Positions 16,239 to 24,418 of a stretch of DNA of 37,377 bases are shown here, piece by piece. Every line of letters begins with the position of its first letter. The first letter of the stretch is position 1. The notes beneath the pieces are model-generated. The model did no database searches, was not told where the DNA came from, and saw only the letters and a list, made by a program, of their open reading frames with translations. The translations under genes and the position numbers were made by a program. Source of the stretch: an uncultured beta proteobacterium. Its GTDB lineage: Bacteria; Pseudomonadota; Gammaproteobacteria; Burkholderiales; SG8-41. The DNA lies in the NCBI GenBank assembly GCA_903885665.1, contig CAISJL010000061.1, forward strand, positions 1-37,377, read 5' to 3'.

Positions 16239-17858
16239 TTAGGCTTTGGTTGGTGGTTTAGCGGCAAATTCAGAGTCGCGTAGGCAGAGACGACCACGCG
16301 GGTCTTGCCACAAAATGTTGTTCTCGTGTAACTGACCGAGGGCGCGCGCAATGGTTTGAAAGTCATGGTCGGCGAAGCGTTCTGCAATTTCAGAATAATA
16401 CTTAGGTGTTAAGGAAATAATTGCGGTGATTGCCGCAGCGATGGTGTTCACGGTATCGGCATTGGCAGTAGTATTGGGTTGGGGATCAGCCTTGCCGTTG
16501 TAGTAGTCATCAATTTTGGCACGATCGGTGTAGGCATACGAAATGCGCTCAAAGCGCTCGCGTGGGATCCCTTCACCAATGGTGGCATCAATTCCGACCT
16601 TCGCCCCTGTGGGCACTACGCCATGGGGCGTGACGGAAAGACTTGGATCTAGTGGCTTTGCACGAGCGCCGGGGATGATCATGACATCGCGATCACCTTG
16701 CACTCGAGTGGCAATTGCCCATTCGACATCGGTGGCATTGAATACATCAATGTCGTCGTCAACAATCACTACATGCTTGAGGTCCATCACAGAGAGCGCG
16801 GCGAGGAGCGCGTTTTTACCCTCCCCAGCTTGCTTTTTAATGGCGACAATTGCGTGCCAGAAGCCACAGCCGCCGAGTGTGACATTGATGTCTTTGATTT
16901 GAATGCCAGCGGTCTGCAAAGCGCGCCGAATAGCGGTATAGCGTGTGGGTGCCATCAGCCACGTGTTCTCCCACGGCATGTGCAAGGCGTAATACAAGGC
17001 GTCGCGACGCATAGTAATAGCATTGATACGCACTACTGGATTCCAGTGCAGGCCACCCATTAAACGGGTGAATTCACCAAAGCGACCTTCGGGCTGGGTC
17101 CAACCCACTGGCAGAATCTCGCCTTCGAGTACGATTTCAGAGTCGGCAATACAGGGTAAGTCAATCGTTTCGCATTGCGAGAGTTCAATCGCAGAGCCGC
17201 GAATGCCACCAGCAATTGCCATCTCATCAGTACCCAGCGGCGCCCGAAAACCAGAGCCTAGATTCTCAAACGGATGATTGCCGATGGAGATGGATATTGG
17301 GCAGGGGCGACCGGCCTCGTAAGCGCGTTGAGCGAATAAGCGCATGTTGTTCGGGGTAACAATATCAATACCGGTGAGATTTTTTTCTTTTACCATGAAG
17401 CGGTAGATGCCTGAGTTAAGACCAAACTCGGGGTCACGCGCGATCGTGATGCCTGCAGTAATCATGGGGCCACCATCATAAATCGAAAACATGGGAATCG
17501 GTAGATTAAATAGATCTACATCGCTACCCATTTGTATGACTTGTTTATGTGGCGCGTTTTTAACATAACGAGGCGCAATGGGGTGATCAATGCCGTGCTG
17601 TAGACGAGCTTCGATTTCAGGATAGGTGGTGCAACCCATGCCCATAATGGCGCGCTTTTGGGAGCGGATGATCCCAGACACGACGGGCATCTGATAGCCA
17701 ATGACGTGATGAAACATGATGGCTTTATCGGCTTGGTCAACCAAAGTTGCGATATGCCTGGAGTCAACTGGTTGATGCATATCAATTAATTCGCCAGATT
17801 GGCGTAGTCGCTCTAGAAAACCACGAAAAGTTTCATCGGCATAAGGGGGCTTAGTCAT
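16239..17858 (-). CDS. UbiD-family prenylated-FMN-dependent decarboxylase
   Basis: 539 aa from the ATG at 17858, which has GGAG 6 nt upstream; an in-frame 40-residue extension to 17978 is not UbiD-like and runs back towards ubiX. The family reversibly decarboxylates aromatic, heteroaromatic or alpha,beta-unsaturated acids with prFMN and a divalent metal. The likely catalytic triad is visible: Arg153 in GIYRF, and Glu257 and Glu262 in EGRFGE, matching the EGxFGE spacing I recall from Fdc1. Ubiquinone biosynthesis is unlikely because the gene sits with ABC transporter, CoA-ligase and thioesterase genes and has its own ubiX. Substrate unknown. Confidence 0.93.
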   Translation of the reverse strand: MTKPPYADETFRGFLERLRQSGELIDMHQPVDSRHIATLVDQADKAIMFHHVIGYQMPVVSGIIRSQKRAIMGMGCTTYPEIEARLQHGIDHPIAPRYVKNAPHKQVIQMGSDVDLFNLPIPMFSIYDGGPMITAGITIARDPEFGLNSGIYRFMVKEKNLTGIDIVTPNNMRLFAQRAYEAGRPCPISISIGNHPFENLGSGFRAPLGTDEMAIAGGIRGSAIELSQCETIDLPCIADSEIVLEGEILPVGWTQPEGRFGEFTRLMGGLHWNPVVRINAITMRRDALYYALHMPWENTWLMAPTRYTAIRRALQTAGIQIKDINVTLGGCGFWHAIVAIKKQAGEGKNALLAALSVMDLKHVVIVDDDIDVFNATDVEWAIATRVQGDRDVMIIPGARAKPLDPSLSVTPHGVVPTGAKVGIDATIGEGIPRERFERISYAYTDRAKIDDYYNGKADPQPNTTANADTVNTIAAAITAIISLTPKYYSEIAERFADHDFQTIARALGQLHENNILWQDPRGRLCLRDSEFAAKPPTKA

Positions 17859-17919
17859 GTCGGGCTCCAGCAAATAGATCGGAATAGATCGGAAAAGTGT
17901 AGTCAGTAGTTTAGATAGT

Positions 17920-18537
17920 TTAGGGGGTCGGTCCGGTAATGCCTTCCCAGCGTTTGATCGTCTCATGGGGCACATCAAATAAGTCTAATACTCGACCGAC
18001 TGTGTGGTTTACAAGATCATCAATCGTTTTACCACCGCTATAAAAAGCGGGCACTGGCGGGAAAATGATGCCACCCATTAAAGTGACGGATTCCATGTTG
18101 CGAATGTGGGCTAGGTTCAATGGTGCTTCGCGGGTTAAGAGGACTAAGCGGCGCCGCTCTTTTAAGATGACATCGGCTGCTCGCGTAATGAGATTGTCAG
18201 ATAAGGCATGAGCAACGCCGCCTAAGGTTTTCATGGAGCAGGGGGCCACCACCATACCGGCAGTAATAAAGGAGCCGCTGGCTATGGTGGCACCGATGTC
18301 GCGTACATTGTGCGTGACATCAGCCAACTGATGGAGAGCTTTGCGATCCATACCATACTCTTGCCAGGCGTTGAGCACGCCAGCTTCAGACACAACCAGA
18401 TGAGATTCCCAATCCCCAAGCGCTTTGAGGCGTTCGAGGATGCGAATGCCGTAGATAGAACCTGAGGCGCCAGTCATGGCGACAATCAGGCGTCGCTTTT
18501 TAGGTTGTGGTGTAGGTTCAGTCATAATGACGCTCAT
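17920..18537 (-). CDS. ubiX: UbiX-like flavin prenyltransferase
   Basis: Makes prenylated FMN from FMN and a dimethylallyl phosphate, the cofactor of UbiD enzymes. 205 aa. The flavin loop TGASGSIYG is near the N-terminus. The middle carries PCSMKTLGGVAHALSDNLI and VILKERRRLVL, and the end MGGIIFPPVPAFY, all typical. The start may be the ATG at 18537 or the one at 18525, the latter with ATGAG 7 nt upstream. It lies 61 nt before ubiD; the spacer contains AATAGATCGG twice in tandem (17873-17892). It may be a copy dedicated to this pathway. Confidence 0.94.
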   Translation of the reverse strand: MSVIMTEPTPQPKKRRLIVAMTGASGSIYGIRILERLKALGDWESHLVVSEAGVLNAWQEYGMDRKALHQLADVTHNVRDIGATIASGSFITAGMVVAPCSMKTLGGVAHALSDNLITRAADVILKERRRLVLLTREAPLNLAHIRNMESVTLMGGIIFPPVPAFYSGGKTIDDLVNHTVGRVLDLFDVPHETIKRWEGITGPTP

Positions 18538-18617
18538 GAGTGGTTAAAGAGTAGTCTTTGATTTCAATCGGCTGCTGGTTCTACTGCTTCATGTTCTACT
18601 GCTTAAGGGGCTACGGA

Positions 18618-18662
18618 TTAATGCGTTACTATTTAATGCGTTACTGCTTAATGCTCTGCTTC
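18618..18662. repeat. 15-bp tandem repeat that includes the permease stop codon
   Basis: TTAATGCGTTACTAT, TTAATGCGTTACTGC and TTAATGCTCTGCTTC lie end to end. The last copy, read on the minus strand, encodes the final residues E-A-E-H and the stop of the permease; the others extend into the spacer before ubiX. A second 15-bp pair lies next to it (TTCTACTGCTTCATG and TTCTACTGCTTAAGG, 18579-18608). Confidence 0.85.
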
Positions 18663-19442
18663 CTTCTGCCAGCGAAACAAATAATTCTCTAGTGGTCGCA
18701 GTATACCCATTTCAAGCACGGCCATCATGAGCACTAAAGTAATGGTCCAAGCAAATACTTGATCGGTTTGAATTAGATCTGCAGCTTGGCGCAAGCGGTA
18801 ACCAACCCCACTGGATGAGCCCAAAGTCTCGGCAACCAATGAAACTCGCCAGCCAAAACCAAAAGCCAGTCTGGCGCCTGAGAAAAAATAGGGCATGATG
18901 CTTGGTAAATACACCTTCAGCATGATTTTCCAATGTGGCATACGTAACACTCGAGCCAATTCAATAAAGTCGGCATTGACGCCGCGCGTGCCTTGCCAGA
19001 CATTGGTAATGATTAAAGGCATCGCAGTCATGAACACAACAAATACGGTTGTGGCATTAGAGATGCCAAACCAAATGATGGCAAATGTGGCCCATATTGC
19101 TGAGGACACAGTATTGAGCACAGGAATCACCGGTTCAAAAAACTCACCTAAGGCTTGGTTAGCGCCGAGTATGATACCCAAGGGTAGGCCAATTGCTGTT
19201 GCAAATATAAAACCAATGCTGACTCGACCTAAGGTAATGCTCAAGTCTTGCCACAGGCTGCCGTTCTCCCAAATCAGGCCAAAGGCGGTCGCTACGCGCG
19301 CAGGTCCAGGCAAGATGTAATGCGGTACACGCAGTGTAGCTAACCACCAAATTCCAATTAGCAAGGCGACCAAGCCCAGCCGTTGCCAGAGGAGAGGGAT
19401 AGTGCGTGTTTGTGACTGGCCTGGCGTTGATTGTGCTGACAT
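18648..19442 (-). CDS. ABC transporter permease (TauC/SsuC type)
   Basis: 264 aa with about six membrane helices. Features of this permease class are visible: LGRVSIGFIFATAIGLPLGI, then the EAA-type cytoplasmic loop around ELARVLRMPHWKIMLKVYLP and the C-terminal region GWRVSLVAETLGSSSGVGYRL. It would form the membrane channel for the ATPase and binding protein of the same operon, although these are separated from it by ubiX and ubiD. It starts 8 nt after the thioesterase stop codon. The C-terminus lies in a tandem repeat. Confidence 0.94.
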   Translation of the reverse strand: MSAQSTPGQSQTRTIPLLWQRLGLVALLIGIWWLATLRVPHYILPGPARVATAFGLIWENGSLWQDLSITLGRVSIGFIFATAIGLPLGIILGANQALGEFFEPVIPVLNTVSSAIWATFAIIWFGISNATTVFVVFMTAMPLIITNVWQGTRGVNADFIELARVLRMPHWKIMLKVYLPSIMPYFFSGARLAFGFGWRVSLVAETLGSSSGVGYRLRQAADLIQTDQVFAWTITLVLMMAVLEMGILRPLENYLFRWQKEAEH

Positions 19443-19450
19443 ATGGAGTC

Positions 19451-19876
19451 TTAGGCTGATTTAGGTGGTGCAGTAAAGTAAGTGCCGCGACCGCTGGCCA
19501 CTAATGCACCTTCGTGATCGTAGATATAGGCTTCAGCGGTGGAGTATTGACTACCGCTGCGCACGATACGTGCTTTGGCGGTGAGATCTCCAGGCATTGC
19601 CGCTTTATGGTAATCGACGCGAATATCAATCGTAGGCACAGGGCGACCAAGCTTAGCTGCAATGGCATAGTCAGCTGCAACATCCACGATGGCAGCAAGT
19701 ATGCCGCCATGGGTATAGCGACGCTCAGGATTGACTACCCATTCTTCTCGCCAAGCGGCTTTGAGTTCGATGCCATTATCATCAGCACTTAAAAAAGTAA
19801 AATTTAACCACTGATTAAATGGTCCACGGCAAATCATGGTTTGTAATTGTTCTAGACTGGGTTTGGTGTCGGCCAT
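19451..19876 (-). CDS. PaaI-type hotdog-fold acyl-CoA thioesterase
   Basis: 141 aa, the normal length. The catalytic motif RYTHGGILAAIVDVAADYA places His56-Gly-Gly and Asp65 as expected for PaaI-family enzymes, which hydrolyse aryl- or acyl-CoA. DIRVDYHKAAMPGD is also typical. GGAG lies 7 nt before the ATG. Between a CoA ligase and an ABC permease in one operon, it probably releases a product acid or clears dead-end CoA esters of the pathway. Confidence 0.92.
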   Translation of the reverse strand: MADTKPSLEQLQTMICRGPFNQWLNFTFLSADDNGIELKAAWREEWVVNPERRYTHGGILAAIVDVAADYAIAAKLGRPVPTIDIRVDYHKAAMPGDLTAKARIVRSGSQYSTAEAYIYDHEGALVASGRGTYFTAPPKSA

Positions 19877-20056
19877 TATAGGTCTCCGTAATTACTAGTG
19901 TTGGCTATGGGTTGAAAAGATTAAATTAAATAAGGTTTTCAGTGGTTCTCAGCGTTGAAGATGTCAGGTCAGCGTAGTGCTTATTGATGGGTGAGTTAGG
20001 TGAGATAAGTAGGCTAGGTTGGTCGGTTGAATTGTTTTGAGTGATTTAGGTTGAGT

Positions 20057-20126
20057 GTATTAGGTTGGGTGAATTAGATTGAGCGAATTAGATTGGGCGA
20101 ATTAGATTGGGCGAATTAGATTGGGT
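20057..20126. repeat. 14-bp tandem repeat, five copies, overlapping the CoA-ligase stop codon
   Basis: Four copies of GAATTAGATTGGGC or close variants run from 20071 to 20126, preceded by a diverged one at 20057. The last copy carries the final codons and the TAA of the CoA ligase on the minus strand, so the unit looks like a reduplicated gene end. It occupies about a third of the 239-nt spacer before the thioesterase; the rest of that spacer shows no gene or clear signal. Confidence 0.9.
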
Positions 20127-21657
20127 GAGTCTGGTTTTTTGCAGCAATTGTTCGCAATTGTTCTCGATCAATTTTATTAGTGCCCGCTAGGGGTAATTGT
20201 TCGAGAAAGAACACTTGGCGCGGGTGTTGGTAGGCTGGACCATGCGCTAAGGTAAATTGTTTGATCTCTTCACTTGTGGTTGTTTGCCCTGTGCGTAAGA
20301 CGATAAATGCGTAAGGAACTTGGCCCTTGAGCTCGTGTGTAAAGGGGATTACGCAGGCCTGATGCACTGCGGGGTGTTGTTCAATTAACTGTTCTACCTC
20401 GATAGGAAAAATATTCTCGCCGCCACATACAAACATATCGTCGGTGCGGCCAACAAAGTAATAAAACCCTTGATCGTCGCGGCGACAAATGTCTCCGGTG
20501 TGATACCAGCCATTGCATAGCCGTTTGGCAGTTTCTGCAGGTAGCCGGTGATAGCCCATTAATAACCCAGGATTGCGGAGAATTAACTCGCCCTCGTTGT
20601 GATTGGGGCCATTGATTAATTGCGCTTCAGTGCCTGCATAGGGAACGCCAATGGAGCCGAGTGGGCGCTCTTTGCCCTCTGGATGCGGCCCTAATGGCAC
20701 CGGTCCTCCTTCAGTCACGCCATAGACCACTAAGGGTTTGGCATTGATAAAATATTTACGGATGTCGTTGAGTAATTGCATGGATGATGGTGCGGAGCCC
20801 ATCATCACCGTTCGCACAGAGGATAGATCAGTGTCGGCTAATTGTGCAGTGCGTGCTAGAGCCATTGCAATCATTGTGGGCACGCCAGAAATTACAGTGC
20901 AGCGATATTTTGCGATAGCTGCAATATAGCCTTCAGCGTTGAACTGTGGCATCAGAATGAGTGTGGCTTGCGCTGTGAGGCCTTGCTTGATGGCATTGAG
21001 CGCATTCTTATGATAGAGCGGTGCTGCTACTAGAATGACATCATCAGCTGTGGTGCCGCGCGTATGGGCAAGAATAAGTCGACTCCAATTCTGGCCGTAA
21101 TGCGTGAGTAACACCCCTTTAGGTTTGCCGGTTGATCCTGATGTATAGGGTTGTATGGCGACGGTATCGGGCTTGGGTTCGGTTGCAGTATAAGGGCCGG
21201 GATCCAAAAATTCAGTAAAGGCATTTGCTTGATCAAAGTGCAATGTTTGGATGTCAGGCGGCAATAGAGATTGATAAGTGGACTCTGCAAACACCCAGCT
21301 TGCCCCAGAGTCGCGAACAATATGCTGAACAGTCGTTGCTGGTAATTTAATATTGATGGGGACAGGGATGATTCCCGCGCGCATGGCACCCAGAAGTGTG
21401 ATGACATATTCAGCACGATTTACTGACAAAATGCCCAGGCGATCCCCTGCGCGTAATCCGAGTCTCTCAAGCCCCCGCGCTGCGGCATTAGCCGCAGAGT
21501 CGAGTTCGCAAAATTGATACGATATTGGCGAATGCGGATGGCGCAGATCAATGAGTGCAGTGTGCGTGCTGTGCGCATGCGCACTGAACGGTAAACCTAG
21601 GTTACCAGGAATACCGTGTGGTGGTGGGCATGCAATAGTCTTCACGAGATCTGACAA
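20116..21657 (-). CDS. AMP-forming acyl-/aryl-CoA ligase (acyl-CoA synthetase family)
   Basis: 513 aa adenylate-forming enzyme that activates a carboxylic acid with ATP and CoA. The phosphate loop YTSGSTGKPKG is at 171-181. The middle has YGVTEGGPVPLG, then GWYHTGDICRRDDQGFYYFVGR and the hinge DDMFVCGGENIFPIEVE. The C-terminal catalytic Lys is in GTNKIDREQL. The start assigned is TTG at 21657, without a clear ribosome-binding site; GTG at codon 5 is an alternative. Its place between an oxidoreductase and a thioesterase suggests activation of the substrate or of the UbiD product; family members include 4-coumarate, benzoate and carnitine ligases. Confidence 0.92.
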   Translation of the reverse strand: MSDLVKTIACPPPHGIPGNLGLPFSAHAHSTHTALIDLRHPHSPISYQFCELDSAANAAARGLERLGLRAGDRLGILSVNRAEYVITLLGAMRAGIIPVPINIKLPATTVQHIVRDSGASWVFAESTYQSLLPPDIQTLHFDQANAFTEFLDPGPYTATEPKPDTVAIQPYTSGSTGKPKGVLLTHYGQNWSRLILAHTRGTTADDVILVAAPLYHKNALNAIKQGLTAQATLILMPQFNAEGYIAAIAKYRCTVISGVPTMIAMALARTAQLADTDLSSVRTVMMGSAPSSMQLLNDIRKYFINAKPLVVYGVTEGGPVPLGPHPEGKERPLGSIGVPYAGTEAQLINGPNHNEGELILRNPGLLMGYHRLPAETAKRLCNGWYHTGDICRRDDQGFYYFVGRTDDMFVCGGENIFPIEVEQLIEQHPAVHQACVIPFTHELKGQVPYAFIVLRTGQTTTSEEIKQFTLAHGPAYQHPRQVFFLEQLPLAGTNKIDREQLRTIAAKNQTHPI

Positions 21658-21700
21658 TCGGCGAACGTTATCGGTTAAATAGCGCTTGTTAAATTTGTGC

Positions 21701-21760
21701 GTATAAATGTATATATATATTTATATACGTGTATATATGTATTTATATGTATTTAGTTAT
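21701..21760. repeat. Alternating AT/TA-rich tract between MDR oxidoreductase and CoA ligase genes
   Basis: About 60 bp made almost only of TATA and GTAT steps, including ATATATATAT and recurrent GTATTTATATG. It could be easily melted DNA, an internal promoter region for the CoA ligase, or decayed simple repeat. No defined -10/-35 pair can be chosen in it. Confidence 0.7.
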
Positions 21761-21763
21761 AGC

Positions 21764-22768
21764 CTACGGAGTGATAATCACTTTGCCAAATACTTCGCGA
21801 TTTTCAATCAGTTTTAAGCCTTCGGCAGCGCGCTCTAATGGCAGCGCAACGTCGATCACCGGTTTGAGTTTGCCGATCTGGATCAAATCCATGAGTGCGC
21901 TTAAATTGTCATCGTAGAAACTATTGGAACCGATGATTTGTATCTCGAAACTCCATACGTAGCGTAGATCTTCTTTCGGGTCGTAGCCTGCAGTTGCACC
22001 ACACACGAGAATCTTACCGCCACGTTTTACACATTTGAGGGAGGGGGCCCAAGTATCGCCACCTGTAAAGTTAATCACAACATCAACACCGCCCTCGTAG
22101 TTACGACGTTGTGGTTTACCAAATTTTTCAACTGCCCATTTCGAGAAGTCAGTTTCTTTGTAATTAATCACATGGTCTGCACCCATGTCAGACAGGCGCT
22201 GAATTTTATCGGCACTTGAAGCGCAGGCAATCACTTCAGCGCCCAGCATTTTTGCCAGTAATACACATCCGGTACCAACACCGCCGCTAGCGCCGAGCAC
22301 TAACACTTTGTCGCCTTTTTTGATGGTGTTATGAGTGATCATCATGCGGTGTGCGGTGCCGTAGGCCACCGGTAGTGATGCGGCATCGGCATAGCTCACT
22401 TGATCTGGCATGCGGATTAATTGTTCCGCTGCAACTAAGCAGCGCTCTGCTAAGCCGCCGTGCATCATTTCGCCCATCAAGCCTTTTTTCTTATTTAGTG
22501 GGTTAACAAGTACGCGATCGCCAACTTTCCAACCACTCACGCCGTTGCCGACTTCAATAATTTCACCAGCCAGATCGAGCCCAATAATCATTGGGAACGG
22601 CACTTTAATGCCGGGCATACCGCGCACTGTGAAAACGTCATGGTAATTAAACGACGTGGCGTGTACTCGAATGATTACGTGGTCATCACAAATCACAGGA
22701 TCTGGAAAATCGGTGACGTATTCTAAGGTGTCGAGTGTGCCATGTTGGCGTAGTACCACTGCTTTCAT
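21764..22768 (-). CDS. MDR-superfamily oxidoreductase, quinone-reductase type (no zinc site)
   Basis: 334 aa NAD(P)-dependent dehydrogenase/reductase. The cofactor motif GASGGVG is at 159-165 in LVLGASGGVGTGCVLLAK; PMIIGLDLAGEIIEVG is typical of the N-terminal domain. The segment SFNYHD replaces the catalytic-zinc Cys of alcohol dehydrogenases and the four structural cysteines are absent, so it should act like quinone oxidoreductases or enoyl reductases rather than as a zinc alcohol dehydrogenase. GGAG lies 6 nt before the ATG. It may reduce or oxidise an intermediate of the UbiD pathway. Confidence 0.9.
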   Translation of the reverse strand: MKAVVLRQHGTLDTLEYVTDFPDPVICDDHVIIRVHATSFNYHDVFTVRGMPGIKVPFPMIIGLDLAGEIIEVGNGVSGWKVGDRVLVNPLNKKKGLMGEMMHGGLAERCLVAAEQLIRMPDQVSYADAASLPVAYGTAHRMMITHNTIKKGDKVLVLGASGGVGTGCVLLAKMLGAEVIACASSADKIQRLSDMGADHVINYKETDFSKWAVEKFGKPQRRNYEGGVDVVINFTGGDTWAPSLKCVKRGGKILVCGATAGYDPKEDLRYVWSFEIQIIGSNSFYDDNLSALMDLIQIGKLKPVIDVALPLERAAEGLKLIENREVFGKVIITP

Positions 22769-22828
22769 ATAATGCTCCGTTAGAAGGGTAAAAGTTAAAT
22801 CGGTAGTTTTTAAAGTGGAAGTTGGGAG

Positions 22829-23833
22829 TTATTGAGCGACTTTAATCTGTGCTCTAGTGGCAATATCTTTAAATTTAGCAACATCATTACGAACGAACTC
22901 GGTAAATTCATGTGGGCTAAGAATTTTAGTATCGACACCGAGCTCATTTAAACGCGCATTAACTGTAGGGTTATTCAAGATTTGGGTCAGTGACGAGGAG
23001 AGTTGATTCAAAATAACAGGGTTTAGGTGTTTTGGTGCAGATAAACCGTACCAAGTATACGTGATAAATCCATTTAAGCCTTCTTCGACGAAGGTTGGGG
23101 CGTCAGGAAACTGCCGTGCACGGTGCTCGCCAGTGACAGCCAGTAAGCGCAAATTATTGGCGCGAATCTGCGGTCCGGCTTCGGGTGAGTTTTGAAACAT
23201 GGCTTGTACTCGATTAGCCATTAAATCAAGAGAGGCTGGTGCAGTGCCTTTATAGGGTACGTGGTTTAATTCGATGCCGGCTTTAAATTTAAATAGTTCT
23301 GATGAAAAATGTCCAATAGACCCAATGCCGGCACTGCCGAAATTAATTTTTCCAGGGTTCCTCTTTGCCTCAGCGATGAAGGACTTGAGTCCTGTAGCAT
23401 TTGATTGTTTGTTCACCACAAAGAATTGTGGCATGACTGCAACTAGTCCGATGTGCGTAAAGTCTTTCTCGGGTGAGTAAGATAGTTTGGGATGGAGGCT
23501 GGGTGCTACGCCTTGTGAAGCAGCGTTGGATAGCAGCAGCGTGTAGCCATCGGGCGCCGCGCGGACAGCAATTTCAGAAGCGAGAACGCCGCCAGCGCCG
23601 CCGCGGTTATCCACAATTACCATTTGACCCAGTAATTCACCGAATTGATTAGCCATTAAACGCCCGAGAAGATCAGCTGTGCCGCCAGCAGGGAAGGTGA
23701 CAATGAGTCGCAATGGTTTGTTTGGATATTTAATGGGTGCTGCATGGCTAGTAATGTTCAAGCAGGACATGATGCTGAGTATGCCTAGCAGAACCGATTG
23801 CAGTAGTGTTTGATGGAACGAAGCGATATTCAT
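22829..23833 (-). CDS. Bug/TctC-family periplasmic solute-binding protein
   Basis: 334 aa. A signal peptide of about 31 residues ends in SHA. The mature protein has the Bug pattern: PNKPLRLIVTFPAGGTADLL, VDNRGGAGG, RAAPDGYTLLL, VPYKGTAPA and a C-terminal LGVDTKILSPHEF. These proteins bind carboxylates and other small molecules in the periplasm. No TctA/TctB membrane genes are in the window, so it must work with a remote transporter or as a sensor. It is the first gene of the 11-gene minus-strand series, so it may bind the same substrate. Confidence 0.95.
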   Translation of the reverse strand: MNIASFHQTLLQSVLLGILSIMSCLNITSHAAPIKYPNKPLRLIVTFPAGGTADLLGRLMANQFGELLGQMVIVDNRGGAGGVLASEIAVRAAPDGYTLLLSNAASQGVAPSLHPKLSYSPEKDFTHIGLVAVMPQFFVVNKQSNATGLKSFIAEAKRNPGKINFGSAGIGSIGHFSSELFKFKAGIELNHVPYKGTAPASLDLMANRVQAMFQNSPEAGPQIRANNLRLLAVTGEHRARQFPDAPTFVEEGLNGFITYTWYGLSAPKHLNPVILNQLSSSLTQILNNPTVNARLNELGVDTKILSPHEFTEFVRNDVAKFKDIATRAQIKVAQ

Positions 23834-24418
23834 GATAATTTCTAATCCATGCTGTGTATGAAGGGATGTATTAAGCCGGTGTATTATTCAGTAGGTCTAT
23901 TAAGTCGGTCTATAAGGCAGTGTGTTAGAAAGTTGTTTAAAGTTGTTTAAAGTAGTTTAAGATGGTTTGAAGCAGTGTTTAAGTCGGATTTAAATGGATT
24001 TGTGTAATTAGTAGGGTGATACGCAGCTTGAAATGAGGTTCTCTAACTCTTTCAGGTATTCTGGATTTTGCGAGTCACATCAACTTTACCCAGGTGCTTT
24101 ATATCGGTGATTATAGATTGGCAGGATGATTATTCTAGCCGATCTTTCGTGAGTATCATCAGTAATTATATGATTTTGACGGATTTGACTCCATTCATTG
24201 GTCTAGATATCAACGCTGCTGTGATAGGGTCACAGGCTTGGTCAGTGGCATGCTGTGCATTTTGATGGCTTGACTGAGTGGTGCAGTTGATACATTAGGC
24301 TATTTCGTCGCGCCGACCCGTGCTTAGACCGCATCGTGAAAATGCATATTGCTTATCGCGCGCTCTGTGATGACAATGACCGCCTTTGATCAAGCTTTTT
24401 TTCACATAGAGCATCACA
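23834..24418. other. 585-nt divergent spacer between the UbiD operon and the MFS operon
   Basis: No convincing gene; the short open frames have no supported start. It should hold both promoters. A four-copy 10-bp array is at 23931-23970 (AGTTGTTTAA twice, AGTAGTTTAA, GATGGTTTGA). Near 23864-23915 there are looser repeats of a TAAGTCGGTCTAT-like unit. A weak plus-strand promoter candidate is TTGACT at 24270 with TACATT at 24291 (15-nt spacing). No regulator gene is next to it. Confidence 0.6.

Noticed and set aside
16239-17858. UbiD of ubiquinone biosynthesis
   Set aside because: Operon partners are transport and CoA-ester genes rather than ubiquinone genes, and the EGRFGE motif resembles Fdc1-type decarboxylases.
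21764-22768. Zinc-dependent alcohol dehydrogenase
   Set aside because: The catalytic Cys is missing (SFNYHD) and the structural zinc cysteines are absent; it fits the quinone-reductase type.
24068-24265. 65-aa open frame in the divergent spacer
   Set aside because: TTG start, no ribosome-binding site, no recognisable features, and it lies in a region expected to hold promoters.
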